A stretch of DNA of 64,000 nucleotides from an uncultured Prevotellaceae bacterium (GCA_946409635.1 CAMJXD010000004.1:62001-126000); one strand, 5' to 3'. Positions 9,146 to 17,827 are shown, numbered from the stretch's first letter. Made by a program: numbers and translations. Notes: generated by a model not told the origin, from the sequence alone.

Positions 9146-9211
9146 TTTTCCACTTTTCCACTCTTTTCACTTCTATATATATTAGAGTGAAAAAGGTGAA
9201 AAAGTGGAAAA
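9146..9211. repeat. AT-rich hairpin with 25-base arms
   Basis: Arms 9146-9170 (TTTTCCACTTTTCCACTC...) and 9187-9211 (...AAAAAGTGGAAAA) are inverted copies matching at 22 of 25 positions around a 16-base TATATA-containing loop. It lies between the second direct repeat and the end of prs. It could terminate prs on the minus strand but has no clean U-tract, so it may instead belong to the neighbouring repeat cluster. Nothing else was recognised between 8724 and 9285. Confidence 0.6.
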
Positions 9212-9285
9212 GGGCTGAATGAGGTGCGTGAAAATCGGTCCTATCCGCTGGGCGGGACTACTCCCAAGTCCCACGGTGAGTCGAT

Positions 9286-10221
9286 TTACTTGAACAGGAA
9301 GAGGTCGTTGATTGATTTCTTGATGTTGACGTGCTTGATGGCATGGGCAAACATCTTGTCGACGCTCAGGACCCTCACTTTGGGGCAACGGTCGGTGTCA
9401 TAAGGGATGCTGTCGCTGACAATCAGTTCATCGAGGCCGCTGGCCATGACCCGCTCGCTGGCAGGGTCGCTCATCACAGCGTGTGATATATAGGCGCGCA
9501 CGCTACGGGCGCCGTTTTCCTTCATCAACGATGCTGCCTTGCAGATGGTGCCGGCGGTGTCTACCATGTCATCGATGAGGACGACATCCTTGTCCTGAAC
9601 GTCGCCGATAATGGTCATGCTTTCCACGACATTGGCCTGCTGGCGATGCTTGTGGCACAGTACCAGCGGGGCATTGAAGTACTTGGCGTAGGAGTTGGCA
9701 CGCTTGGCACCGCCCACGTCGGGCGAGGCGATGACCATGTTCTCGAGCTTGAGTGATGCAATGTCGGGGACAAACATAGTTGAGGCATAGAGGTGGTCGA
9801 CCGGGATGTCAAAGAAGCCCTGGATCTGGTCGGCATGCAGGTCCATCGTTATCAGACGGTCGATGCCGGCGGCAATGAGCAGGTTGGCGACCAGCTTGGC
9901 GGCAATCGACACGCGGGGCTTGTCCTTGCGGTCTTGACGTGCCCAACCGAAGTAAGGGATTACAGCGATTACCGAGTGGGCCGAGGCGCGCTTGGCAGCA
10001 TCAATCATGAGCAAGAGCTCCATCAGGTTTTCGCTGGCCTTGAACGTGGACTGCACGAGATAGACTTCGGCTCCGCGTACAGGCTCCTCATACGACACTT
10101 CAAACTCACCGTCGGCAAAGTGCGTGATGTTGATTTTGCCAAGTTCTACACCCAGTTGTTTAGCAATCTTCAAGGCAACATAACGTGAGTTGGTGCCTGA
10201 GAAAATTTTCATTTCAGCCAT
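9286..10221 (-). CDS. prs: Ribose-phosphate pyrophosphokinase
   Basis: Makes PRPP from ribose 5-phosphate and ATP, feeding purine, pyrimidine, histidine and NAD synthesis. From MAEMKIFSG the product is 311 aa, the normal length. Family motifs include FADGEFEV, the flexible loop region YFGWARQDRK, the metal-binding MDLHADQIQGFF, and the PRPP-binding DKDVVLIDDMVDTAGT. A start at 10284 is possible in frame but was rejected: the TAACTTTG promoter element at 10252-10259 lies inside that extension, and the family begins near the chosen Met. Confidence 0.97.
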   Translation of the reverse strand: MAEMKIFSGTNSRYVALKIAKQLGVELGKINITHFADGEFEVSYEEPVRGAEVYLVQSTFKASENLMELLLMIDAAKRASAHSVIAVIPYFGWARQDRKDKPRVSIAAKLVANLLIAAGIDRLITMDLHADQIQGFFDIPVDHLYASTMFVPDIASLKLENMVIASPDVGGAKRANSYAKYFNAPLVLCHKHRQQANVVESMTIIGDVQDKDVVLIDDMVDTAGTICKAASLMKENGARSVRAYISHAVMSDPASERVMASGLDELIVSDSIPYDTDRCPKVRVLSVDKMFAHAIKHVNIKKSINDLFLFK

Positions 10222-10251
10222 AATAGAATGATAAGGTTTAGAATTATTGGG

Positions 10252-10259
10252 CAAAGTTA
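10252..10259 (-). promoter_or_regulatory. Predicted -7 element of the prs promoter
   Basis: Reads TAACTTTG on the minus strand (consensus TAnnTTTG), 31 bp upstream of the chosen prs start. It helps decide that start. Confidence 0.55.
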
Positions 10260-10328
10260 CACAATTATTGCCATTCGTGCTCACTTTTTAACGGGATTTT
10301 TCCCTAAAAAAACGGCCGCTTATTGCTG

Positions 10329-12017
10329 TCAGGTCAATAAGGCGCTGATTTTACACAAAATGGCGCTGTGAGGGGCTATTTTAACGGGTATGTGGGTGTC
10401 GTCGGACGACAGGGTCACGCTGGTGACCTCGCCCGTGAGTAGGTCCTGAAGGCGGTAAGTGCCGTGCTGCATGTGTGCACAGTCCAGGGCATGCTGTGGA
10501 ATGTTGATGGCGGTGTCCACATCGTTGTCACCGAAGTTGGCGACCACAAGAGTCATCATTCCGTCGCAGTGCCGCAGGTAGGCATACTGGCGGCGGGTGT
10601 CGAGCGTGTGCTGGTTGACATACATCAGGTCGAAGAACTGGCCGCAGGCAAGCGTCTTCTCGCTGTTGCACAACCGCAATAGCTTGCGATACATGGCCCG
10701 CAGGCGGCGCTCACTGGGCAGGGGCTTGCCCTGATGCCACCGGCGCAGGGCGGGGACGCTCCAGTAGTCAAAGATGGTGGTGCGGCCGTCATGGCCGCTG
10801 TAGCCCTCGGCATCGTCGGCTCGCTCGCCCAGTTCCTGCCCGGCATAGAGCATAAACGGGCATCGGGAAATCGTGGCGCTCACCACCAGGGCGGGCATGG
10901 CCAGCCACGGGTCGCCCAGAAACTGCCGTGAGGCAACGCGCTGCTCGTCGTGGTTCTCGAGGAAGTTGAGCATGTTGTCGCCGATGCCCTCTACCGTCTG
11001 CCAGCAGCGCGAGAGGTCGCTGGCCGGCCAGCCGTCGCACATGATGCCGCGCAGCGTGTCATACAAGGTCACCTTATCATATAGGTAATCAAACCCTCCC
11101 TCGTGAATGTAGCTCCAGTAGAGACCAACGTCATAAATCTCGGCAATGAAGATGATATCGGGCCTGGCTGCCTTGACCCGGGCGATGGCCCAATGCCAGA
11201 ATGCGACGGGTACCATGTGGGCCATGTCGCAGCGGAACCCGTCCACGCCTTTGCCAGCCCAGAACAACAGGATCTCAAGCATGCGTGTCCATGTGGGCGG
11301 CACCGGGTCGAAGTGGGTGCTCCCGTTCCAGGGGTCGACGCCATAGTTGAGCTTGACGGTCTCATACCAGTCGTCGCGACCAGGCGAGGCGGTATAGCAG
11401 TCGTTGCCGGTGGCACGGGCGGGAAACTCATGATAGGCGTCGGCACCACGGCCCAGGTCGACGCCAGCGGGCGCAAATTCCTGCCCGGTGATATAGTAGA
11501 AATTGTTTTTCGGGTCAAAGAACATCATGGGATTGTCGTTCTCGCCGAGGTCGGGTGTGCCGGCTGGCTTGGCGTCGCTCTCATATTCTCGTGCCACATG
11601 ATTGGGCACAAAGTCGATGATGGCCTTCAGCCCGGCCTGATGGGTGCGGGCAATCAAGGCTTCAAACTCGGCCATGCGGTTTTTTACTTTCACCGCCAGG
11701 TCGGGACACACGTCATAGTAGTCGCGGATGGCATACGGCGACCCGGCCTTGCCCTTGACCACATGGGGGTTACAGGGGATAATGCCCTGGCGGGAATAGT
11801 CGGTGGCGGTAGCGTGCTCGATGACTCCGGTGTACCACATGTGGGTGGCTCCCAGCGACTTGATGGACCGCAGCACCTTGCCGTCGATGTCGTTGAACTT
11901 GCCTGAGCCGTTCTGGCGCAGAGTACCGTCCTTCACACAGTGGTCATTACAGTTGGTAAACCAGCGGGGCATCAACTGATAGATAATGGCCTTTTTATTT
12001 TCTTTTTTCTCGTTCAT
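10329..12017 (-). CDS. Cytoplasmic alpha-amylase family glycoside hydrolase (GH13)
   Basis: A 562-aa GH13 enzyme with all four conserved regions: DFVPNH (~136), GFRCDMAH with the nucleophile Asp (~262), FIAEIYD with the acid/base Glu (~292), and FLENHDEQR with the third Asp (~355). There is no signal peptide (MNEKKENKKAIIYQLMPRWF), so it should act on intracellular alpha-glucans or imported maltodextrins. A C-terminal beta domain follows the barrel. Substrate specificity cannot be told from sequence. The gene is divergent from the threonine aldolase gene. A TAATTTTG motif sits only 5 bp upstream of the start, so the message may be nearly leaderless or the motif may be chance. Confidence 0.9.
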   Translation of the reverse strand: MNEKKENKKAIIYQLMPRWFTNCNDHCVKDGTLRQNGSGKFNDIDGKVLRSIKSLGATHMWYTGVIEHATATDYSRQGIIPCNPHVVKGKAGSPYAIRDYYDVCPDLAVKVKNRMAEFEALIARTHQAGLKAIIDFVPNHVAREYESDAKPAGTPDLGENDNPMMFFDPKNNFYYITGQEFAPAGVDLGRGADAYHEFPARATGNDCYTASPGRDDWYETVKLNYGVDPWNGSTHFDPVPPTWTRMLEILLFWAGKGVDGFRCDMAHMVPVAFWHWAIARVKAARPDIIFIAEIYDVGLYWSYIHEGGFDYLYDKVTLYDTLRGIMCDGWPASDLSRCWQTVEGIGDNMLNFLENHDEQRVASRQFLGDPWLAMPALVVSATISRCPFMLYAGQELGERADDAEGYSGHDGRTTIFDYWSVPALRRWHQGKPLPSERRLRAMYRKLLRLCNSEKTLACGQFFDLMYVNQHTLDTRRQYAYLRHCDGMMTLVVANFGDNDVDTAINIPQHALDCAHMQHGTYRLQDLLTGEVTSVTLSSDDTHIPVKIAPHSAILCKISALLT

Positions 12018-12041
12018 GGCACAAAATTAGTGCTTTTTCAA

Positions 12042-12049
12042 TACCTTTG
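12042..12049 (+). promoter_or_regulatory. Predicted -7 element for the threonine aldolase gene
   Basis: TACCTTTG, followed by GC AAAATAAAA, 43 bp upstream of the aldolase start and within the divergent intergenic region shared with the amylase gene. No good -33 element was seen. Confidence 0.5.
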
Positions 12050-12091
12050 CAAAATAAAATCCAATTCATGACCAGTAATTTAATATAGTGT

Positions 12092-13120
12092 ATGATTTCG
12101 TTTGAGAGCGATTACAACAACGGCTGCCATGAGGCCATCCTCAAGCGGCTGATAGAGACCAACAACGAGCGGGCCACGGGCTATGGCCTTGACGACTATT
12201 GTGCTGCGGCCCGCGACAAGATACGGGCAGCGTGTGGCAAGCCCGAGGCCGATGTCTTCTTCCTCGTGGGAGGGACCCAGACCAATGCTACCGTTATCGA
12301 CTCCATGCTGCAGTCCTACCAGGGTGTGCTGTCGGTCGAGACGGGCCACATCAATGTCCACGAGTCGGGCGCCATCGAGTTTGGTGGTCACAAGGTGCTC
12401 ACGCTGCCCAGTCACGATGGACGAATGGATGCCGCCGAACTGTCGCAGTGGCTTCACGACTTCTATGCCGATCCCACCTACGACCACATGGTCTTCCCGG
12501 GCATCGTCTACATCACCTTTGCCACCGAGATGGGTACCATCTACACGCTGGCTCAGCTACAGGCCATCAGCGACGTGTGCCGCCAGTACGGGCTGCCGCT
12601 GTTCATCGACGGTGCGCGCCTGGGCTACGGCTTGATGGCCGAGGGCTGTGACGTGTCGCTGCAACAGCTGGCCGACCTGTGTGACGTTTTCTATATCGGA
12701 GGCACCAAGTGCGGCGCCTACTGTGGCGAGGCTGTCGTGTTTCCCAATCCCGGCGCACCGGCCCCCGAACACTTCTTTACGATTGTCAAGCAGCATGGAG
12801 CCTTGCTGGCCAAGGGACGACTGCTGGGCATCCAGTTTGACACGCTGATGCAGGATGACCTCTACTTCAAGATTTCGCGCCATGCCGTTGAGCAGGCCAT
12901 GCGCATCCGCGACGCCTTTGTCGCCGGGGGGTACAAGATGTATAGCGACTCGCCCACCAACCAGCAGTTTGTCTTGCTGGACAAGGACACGGTTGCCCGG
13001 CTCGAGAAGGATTTTGTGTTCGAGCAATGGTTCCCCGTCGGTGACCTGATGAATTGCCGATTTGTCACCAGTTGGGCCACTGAGCCCGATGACGTCACCG
13101 CCCTGATTGCTGCATTATAG
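12092..13120 (+). CDS. ltaE: Low-specificity L-threonine aldolase-type PLP enzyme
   Basis: Cleaves L-threonine or allo-threonine to glycine and acetaldehyde. The 342-aa sequence has the beta-eliminating-lyase fold. The N-terminal segment SFESDYNNGCHEAIL and the cofactor-contact region VGGTQTNATVID are visible. The PLP-binding Lys is in FYIGGTKCGAYCGE near residue 204, and an Asp/Arg pair in LFIDGARLGYGL lies before it. It has its own predicted promoter, and there are 72 bp before tsaB. Another amino acid aldolase in this fold is possible. Confidence 0.9.
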   Translation: MISFESDYNNGCHEAILKRLIETNNERATGYGLDDYCAAARDKIRAACGKPEADVFFLVGGTQTNATVIDSMLQSYQGVLSVETGHINVHESGAIEFGGHKVLTLPSHDGRMDAAELSQWLHDFYADPTYDHMVFPGIVYITFATEMGTIYTLAQLQAISDVCRQYGLPLFIDGARLGYGLMAEGCDVSLQQLADLCDVFYIGGTKCGAYCGEAVVFPNPGAPAPEHFFTIVKQHGALLAKGRLLGIQFDTLMQDDLYFKISRHAVEQAMRIRDAFVAGGYKMYSDSPTNQQFVLLDKDTVARLEKDFVFEQWFPVGDLMNCRFVTSWATEPDDVTALIAAL

Positions 13121-13162
13121 CGGTTTTTCACGGCTTTTAACGGTCATGTCGATACTTTTTTG

Positions 13163-13170
13163 TAACTTTG
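13163..13170 (+). promoter_or_regulatory. Predicted -7 element for the tsaB-proS run
   Basis: TAACTTTG followed by CACG, 22 bp upstream of the tsaB start. It would drive the closely spaced genes tsaB, DUF4290, rimM, OmpA-like and proS. Confidence 0.55.
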
Positions 13171-13192
13171 CACGTTTTTTAAGGTAAAGAAG

Positions 13193-13909
13193 ATGGCTAA
13201 TATCTTGAATATAGAGACCTCGACCGATGTGTGTTCAGTGGCCCTGACCAGCGATGGGCAGGTGCTGGATCATCGTGAGAACTACGAGGGACAGACCCAT
13301 GCCACACTCTTGAGCCAATATGTCAAGGAAATGCTGGACTATGCCCGCTCGCGCGAGTTGGCCCTTGACGCCATCGCCGTTAGCATCGGCCCGGGCTCTT
13401 ACACGGGCTTGCGCATAGGCTTGAGCGAAGCCAAGGGGCTGGCCTTCGGGCTGAACGTGCCCCTCATCGGGGTGAACACGTTGCAATTGCTGACGGTGAG
13501 CGCAATGTTCAACCACTTCGTTGATGAGGAAAAAGTGCTCTATATTCCCATGATTGATGCCCGGCGCATGGAGGTCTATACGGCCGCCTACACGCCCGCA
13601 CTGGATGCTGTGCTGGAGCCGCAGGCCCTGATTCTCGACGAGCACTCGTTTGAGCATCTGCTCGAGCAAGGCTACGCACTGGTGCTCATGGGTAACGGCA
13701 GCGACAAGGCCCGACAGGTGCTGAGCCGTGGGGGAGTGACCTTTATTGAGGGCGTCAAGCCCGTTGCCGTCGACATGATGGCCCTTGCCGAAAAAGCTTG
13801 GCGAGAGCAAGCCTTTATCGATGTGGCCTACAGCACGCCGCTCTACCTCAAGGAGTTCCAGGCCACCAAGCCCAAGAACCCCTTGAAATCACTGACAGCT
13901 GACAGCTAA
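13193..13909 (+). CDS. tsaB: tRNA threonylcarbamoyladenosine biosynthesis protein TsaB
   Basis: TsaB is the ASKHA-fold partner of TsaD that helps make t6A37 in ANN-decoding tRNAs. At 238 aa it has the normal length. Family hallmarks are the N-terminal ILNIETSTDVCSVAL, the central VSIGPGSYTGLRIGLS and GLAFGLNVPLIG. The last codons of the gene (LTADS) are formed by an ACTGACAGCTGACAGC repeat that continues past the stop. The C-terminus therefore appears built from an intergenic repeat. Confidence 0.95.
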   Translation: MANILNIETSTDVCSVALTSDGQVLDHRENYEGQTHATLLSQYVKEMLDYARSRELALDAIAVSIGPGSYTGLRIGLSEAKGLAFGLNVPLIGVNTLQLLTVSAMFNHFVDEEKVLYIPMIDARRMEVYTAAYTPALDAVLEPQALILDEHSFEHLLEQGYALVLMGNGSDKARQVLSRGGVTFIEGVKPVAVDMMALAEKAWREQAFIDVAYSTPLYLKEFQATKPKNPLKSLTADS

Positions 13910-13940
13910 AAACTGAAAACTGAAAACTGACAACTGAAAT
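13891..13940 (+). repeat. ACTGACAACTGAAA-type repeat just before a start codon (site A)
   Basis: Tandem variants of AACTGAAAACTGACAACTGAAA run from the last codons of tsaB to the ATG of the DUF4290 gene. The same motif in the same orientation relative to the gene stands before mmdB (37836-37917) and mmdA (41011-41106). Confidence 0.7.
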
Positions 13941-14537
13941 ATGCTGACTTATAATTCACAACTCAAGAAACTGGTCATGCCTGAATATGGCCGAAATGTA
14001 CAGCAGATGGTGGACCACTGCCTCTCCATCGAGGACCGAGGCGAGCGCACGCGCTGTGCCTACACCATCGTCCAGAACATGGCCAACATGTTCCCCCAGT
14101 TGCGGGCCGAGACCGATTACCTGCACAAGCTCTGGGACCACTTGATGATCATGAGTGACTTCAAGCTTGACATCGATTTCCCCTTTGACGACATCATCAA
14201 GGAGGAGAATCTGGAGACCCGTCCCATTCCCATCAATTATGAGCTGGAACCTATCGTCTACCGCCACTATGGCAAGAATATCGAGCGCATGATTGAGCGG
14301 GCTGCCCAGTACCCCGAGGGAGAAGAACGCGATGCCCTGGTCATGCTCCTGGCCAATCACATGAAGAAGCTCATCTACCAGATCAACAACGAGGATGTGG
14401 AAGATGCCAAGATCTTTAAGGACCTGGAACGTTACAGCCATGGTGCCATACGCCTCGATCCGGCAACCCATCACCTGCATGAGTACCAGATTGTGCAACC
14501 CGTCCAGCCTGCGGGCAAGAAGAAAAAAAAGAAATAA
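13941..14537 (+). CDS. DUF4290 family protein
   Basis: A 198-aa cytosolic protein of a family typical of Bacteroidetes, recognised from MLTYNSQLKKLVMPEYGRN and the helical body with conserved HLMIMSDF. No signal peptide or membrane segment is present. It ends in a lysine tract (GKKKKKK). Function is unknown. It lies between tsaB and rimM, which suggests co-expression with translation-related genes but does not prove a role. Confidence 0.85.
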   Translation: MLTYNSQLKKLVMPEYGRNVQQMVDHCLSIEDRGERTRCAYTIVQNMANMFPQLRAETDYLHKLWDHLMIMSDFKLDIDFPFDDIIKEENLETRPIPINYELEPIVYRHYGKNIERMIERAAQYPEGEERDALVMLLANHMKKLIYQINNEDVEDAKIFKDLERYSHGAIRLDPATHHLHEYQIVQPVQPAGKKKKKK

Positions 14538-14582
14538 TAGAAAAAATAGAAAAACGATCGTCGACCACACATCATTACAGCG

Positions 14583-15119
14583 ATGATAACACGCGAGGAA
14601 CTCATAGCTATCGGGCATTACAACAAGCCGCACGGCGTCGCCGGAGAAATTTCGGCTACCGTCGATGTGGACCTTGATGTGTTGCAGCAGTTGTCGTGCC
14701 TGGTGAGTGACATGGACGGTATCTACGTGCCTTTCTTTATCAATTCATGTCGCCCCAAGGGGGCTGAGACAGTGCTGCTCACTGTCGACGGTTTTGACAG
14801 CCAGCAAGAAGTTGCCCGCCTGGTCAACCATGATATCTATGCCCTCAAGCGAGATTACCGCCAGGAGAGTGATGATGCCGATGCCGACGGTTATCCCCTG
14901 GACTACTTCATCGGCTTTGAGCTGCAGGATAGCGACGGCACCGTCGTCGGACAGATTACCGATGTCGATGAGCAGACCGAAAATGCCATCTTTATTATCG
15001 ATCGTGACGGCAGCCAACTCATGGTGCCGGCAACCGATGAGCTGATTGTGGAGTTTGACCTGGACAAGAGATTGATGGTCATGGACCTGCCTCAAGGACT
15101 CCTGGAATTAAACGAGTAA
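14583..15119 (+). CDS. rimM: 16S rRNA processing protein RimM
   Basis: RimM binds ribosomal protein S19 and helps 30S head assembly. The 178-aa protein has the N-terminal RimM domain (AIGHYNKPHGVAGEIS) and a C-terminal PRC-barrel region (YPLDYFIGFELQDSDG ... LMVPATDELIVEFD). Length fits the family. Its stop is directly followed by the next gene's first possible ATG, so the two are tightly linked. Confidence 0.93.
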   Translation: MITREELIAIGHYNKPHGVAGEISATVDVDLDVLQQLSCLVSDMDGIYVPFFINSCRPKGAETVLLTVDGFDSQQEVARLVNHDIYALKRDYRQESDDADADGYPLDYFIGFELQDSDGTVVGQITDVDEQTENAIFIIDRDGSQLMVPATDELIVEFDLDKRLMVMDLPQGLLELNE

Positions 15120-15791
15120 ATGATTACGATGTATAACATGTTAAGACGACCCACCATACACAAGCTCATGCTGGCGATAGCGACCTTGGCGGTAGCCCTG
15201 GGCCCGTTGTCGATGATGGCCCACGAAGAGGACATCTATGACATGTCGCTCGACGAGAACCTGCTGTCGCCCGAAATCAAGAATGACCGCCAAGCCGACA
15301 AGATACAGGACTTCCAGTATGATATGGCGGTGGCTTTCAAGCAGTCGAACTATGAAGTAGAAGTCATGCGTGACGGCGAGGTAATCGTCATCACCATCCC
15401 TGCAAGCCTCCTGTTCGAGCCCAACGACACGGTCATCACCCCCCTGGGAGAAACGCAGCTCAAGCCGTTTGTCAGGATGGTGAAGAACCCCGGGTTCTAT
15501 AAGATGTTGCTCGTCATGCACAGCGACAACACCGGCAGCGAGACCTATACGCTCAACCTCACCCGGCAACGGGTCAATGCCGTCTTTGACTGGTTTGACG
15601 AGAACGGCAGTGTCGACTATGTTGTCCCCTATGCCTTGGGAGAGACCGACCCGATAGTGGATAACAACTCGCTTGAAAACCGCAAGCGCAACCGACGGCT
15701 GGAGATTTATCTCGTTCCCGAGAAGACGATGATCCAGCAGGCCAAGAAGGGCCGCATCAATATGAACCATATCGCAAAAGAGAAAAACTAA
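15120..15791 (+). CDS. OmpA-family C-terminal domain protein, exported
   Basis: A 223-aa exported protein. A signal peptide (IHKLMLAIATLAVALGPLSMMA) precedes an OmpA-like peptidoglycan-binding domain: LLFEPNDTVITPLGETQL, then LLVMHSDNTGSE, LTRQRVNAVFDWF, and the closing ENRKRNRRLEIYLVP with the Asn/Arg cluster typical of the family. It probably anchors to peptidoglycan in the periplasm. The start may be 15120 (directly at the rimM stop), 15129 or 15138. Confidence 0.85.
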   Translation: MITMYNMLRRPTIHKLMLAIATLAVALGPLSMMAHEEDIYDMSLDENLLSPEIKNDRQADKIQDFQYDMAVAFKQSNYEVEVMRDGEVIVITIPASLLFEPNDTVITPLGETQLKPFVRMVKNPGFYKMLLVMHSDNTGSETYTLNLTRQRVNAVFDWFDENGSVDYVVPYALGETDPIVDNNSLENRKRNRRLEIYLVPEKTMIQQAKKGRINMNHIAKEKN

Positions 15792-15815
15792 AAAAAACTA
15801 ACAAGTATAGAATAA

Positions 15816-17297
15816 ATGGCAAAAGAATTAAAGGATTTGACCAAGAGAGCCGATAACTACTCTCAATGGTATAATGAACTGGTAGTGAAGGCCGACCTCG
15901 CCGAGCAGTCGGCAGTGCGCGGATGCATGGTTATCAAGCCCTATGGCTACGCCATCTGGGAAAAAATGCAGCACGAGCTGGACAAGATGTTTAAACAGAC
16001 CGGCGTGCAGAATGCCTACTTCCCCCTGCTGATTCCCAAGTCGTTCCTCAGCCGTGAGGCCGACCATGTGGAGGGCTTTGCCAAGGAGTGTGCCGTGGTG
16101 ACCCATTATCGCCTGATGAATGACCCTGGCGGCAAGGGTGTCGTTGTAGACCCCTCGGCTCGCCTCGAGGAGGAGCTGATCATTCGCCCCACCAGTGAGA
16201 CGATCATCTGGAACACCTATCGTAACTGGATCAACAGCTATCGAGATCTGCCCCTGCTCATCAATCAGTGGGCCAACGTGTTCCGTTGGGAAATGCGCAC
16301 CCGCATGTTCCTGCGCACCGCCGAGTTCCTGTGGCAGGAAGGTCATACCGCCCATGCCACTAAGGAGGAGGCCGAGGCCAAGGCCATCGAGATGCTCAAC
16401 GTGTATGCCGACTTTGCTGAGAAATATATGGCCGTTCCGGTCATCAAGGGCATCAAGACGCCCAACGAGCGATTTGCCGGCGCCCTCGAGACTTACACCA
16501 TCGAGGCCATGATGCAGGACGGCAAGGCATTGCAGTCAGGCACCAGCCATTTCTTGGGCCAGAATTTCGCCAAGGCATTTGACGTGAAATTTATCGACAA
16601 GGAGAATAAGTTGCAGGACGTGTGGGCTACCTCATGGGGCGTATCGACGCGCCTGATGGGTGCCCTGATCATGACCCACAGCGACGACAATGGCTTGGTA
16701 CTGCCGCCTCACCTGGCTCCCATCCAGGTGGTCATCGTCCCCGTTTACAAGACCGACGACCAGCTGCAGCTGATTAACCAGGTTGTAGAGCCCATCGTCA
16801 ACAACCTGCGGGGCATGGGCATCACCGTGAAGTATGACAACGCCGACAACAAGCGACCCGGATTCAAGTTTGCTGACTATGAGCTCAAGGGTGTGCCCGT
16901 GCGTCTCGTACTGGGTGCCCGTGACATTGAAGCCGGTACCATCGAGGTCATGCGCCGCGACACGCTTGAGAAGAGCAGCGAGCAGCTGTCGGGTATCGAG
17001 AACCGCGTCAAGGATCTGCTGGAGGAAATTCAGCAGAATATCTTCAATAAGGCCCTTGCTCAGCGTGAACGCATGACCTACAAGGTCGACACCTGGGACG
17101 AATTCAAGGAGCAGATCGAGAAGGGCGGATTCATCCTTGCTCACTGGGACGGCACCAGCGAGACCGAGGATAAGATCAAGGAAGAGACCAAGGCCACCAT
17201 TCGCTGCATCCCCCTGGATGCCGTCGAGGAAGAGGGCAAGTGTGTCTACAGCGGCAAGCCCAGCAAGCGCCGTGTGATCTTTGCACGCAACTATTAA
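15816..17297 (+). CDS. proS: Prolyl-tRNA synthetase (archaeal/eukaryotic-like type)
   Basis: Charges tRNA-Pro with proline. The 493-aa length and the C-terminal extension ending in Tyr ([10 protein letters not shown]) fit the type without the editing insertion between motifs 2 and 3. Class II features include [11 protein letters not shown], the motif 2 region [19 protein letters not shown] with GHTAHA, and a motif 3 region near [14 protein letters not shown]-terminal anticodon-binding domain follows ([11 protein letters not shown]). It is the last gene of the tsaB run. A hairpin-rich, possibly RNA-coding stretch follows its stop. Confidence 0.96.
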   Translation: MAKELKDLTKRADNYSQWYNELVVKADLAEQSAVRGCMVIKPYGYAIWEKMQHELDKMFKQTGVQNAYFPLLIPKSFLSREADHVEGFAKECAVVTHYRLMNDPGGKGVVVDPSARLEEELIIRPTSETIIWNTYRNWINSYRDLPLLINQWANVFRWEMRTRMFLRTAEFLWQEGHTAHATKEEAEAKAIEMLNVYADFAEKYMAVPVIKGIKTPNERFAGALETYTIEAMMQDGKALQSGTSHFLGQNFAKAFDVKFIDKENKLQDVWATSWGVSTRLMGALIMTHSDDNGLVLPPHLAPIQVVIVPVYKTDDQLQLINQVVEPIVNNLRGMGITVKYDNADNKRPGFKFADYELKGVPVRLVLGARDIEAGTIEVMRRDTLEKSSEQLSGIENRVKDLLEEIQQNIFNKALAQRERMTYKVDTWDEFKEQIEKGGFILAHWDGTSETEDKIKEETKATIRCIPLDAVEEEGKCVYSGKPSKRRVIFARNY

Positions 17298-17309
17298 TCG
17301 TTAAGTCAA

Positions 17310-17478
17310 CAGTGAGGCCTCAGTTGGCCTCGTTGCCCAATAAGTCGGGGTGCCAGGGATTTCCATCAAAGCTCTGGTGTCCCGGCTTAATGATTAATGA
17401 GATGTTGGTTATGCGACGGCCATGGTCTTCCTGGGGCAAAAAAAAGCACTTCGTTTCACAACGAAGGTGCCCTAGGAA
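17310..17478 (+). ncRNA. Candidate structured RNA downstream of proS
   Basis: Three successive helices form on the plus strand. Helix 1 has 10 bp (17310-17319 with 17326-17335, two G-U pairs). Helix 2 has 18 uninterrupted bp (17341-17358 with 17372-17389, five G-U pairs, 13-base loop). Helix 3 has 11 bp (17428-17438 with 17468-17478, one G-U) enclosing a 7-bp hairpin. The G-U pairs would be A-C mismatches on the other strand, which argues for a folded plus-strand RNA. It could be a separate small RNA or the 3' end of the proS message. No known RNA family was recognised. Confidence 0.45.
17438..17470 (-). terminator. Terminator-like hairpin with U-tract on the minus strand
   Basis: Read on the minus strand, GCACCTTCGTT and AACGAAGTGC pair (one bulge, GTGA loop) and are followed by eight T residues. 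That is a textbook intrinsic terminator, yet no minus-strand gene was found upstream of it (17471-18139). It may end an antisense or small RNA, or it may be a by-product of the plus-strand structure it lies in. Confidence 0.45.
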
Positions 17479-17746
17479 AAAATAGTATGAATAAAAGTTT
17501 GATTTAAGGTGTTGCAAAATTAAGCCATAATTTTGACTTGTACAACTCTTTTTATCAATTTATGCCGTTTTTCCTCGCAATTTCACTTTTTATGCACAAT
17601 AATTCTTGCGCAGCCATGCTGGCTGAAATCATTATGTAATGCCGTGTTGCAGCCTTACGCATGCAATGAGAAGTCAAATGGTTGTCGCAGGCAAAAGTAA
17701 TATGAGTTTTTTTATAAATTTAACATCGCAAATCGGGATTAATTGT

Positions 17747-17754
17747 TAATTTTG
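17747..17754 (+). promoter_or_regulatory. Predicted -7 element for the 17828-20809 genes
   Basis: TAATTTTG, 73 bp upstream of the small membrane protein start. The stretch 17521-17746 is AT-rich; only a short CAGCCA-TGC-TGGCTG stem near 17610 was noticed there. Confidence 0.45.
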
Positions 17755-17827
17755 TCGTTTGATTGTTATAAACGATTTTGTCTTATGGCAGTCTAAGTGC
17801 AGAAGTGAAATTTATATCATTATCATA

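Noticed and set aside
10222-10284. Longer prs start
   Set aside because: It would include the predicted promoter element and 21 residues that the family lacks.
17240-17517. Short frames on both strands after proS (81 and 65 codons)
   Set aside because: They run through the hairpin region, overlap proS or lack protein-like composition. The stem structure explains the conserved look better.
17610-17624. Short CAGCCA-TGC-TGGCTG stem in the gap before 17828
   Set aside because: Only six base pairs with no U-tract; not enough to call a terminator or RNA.
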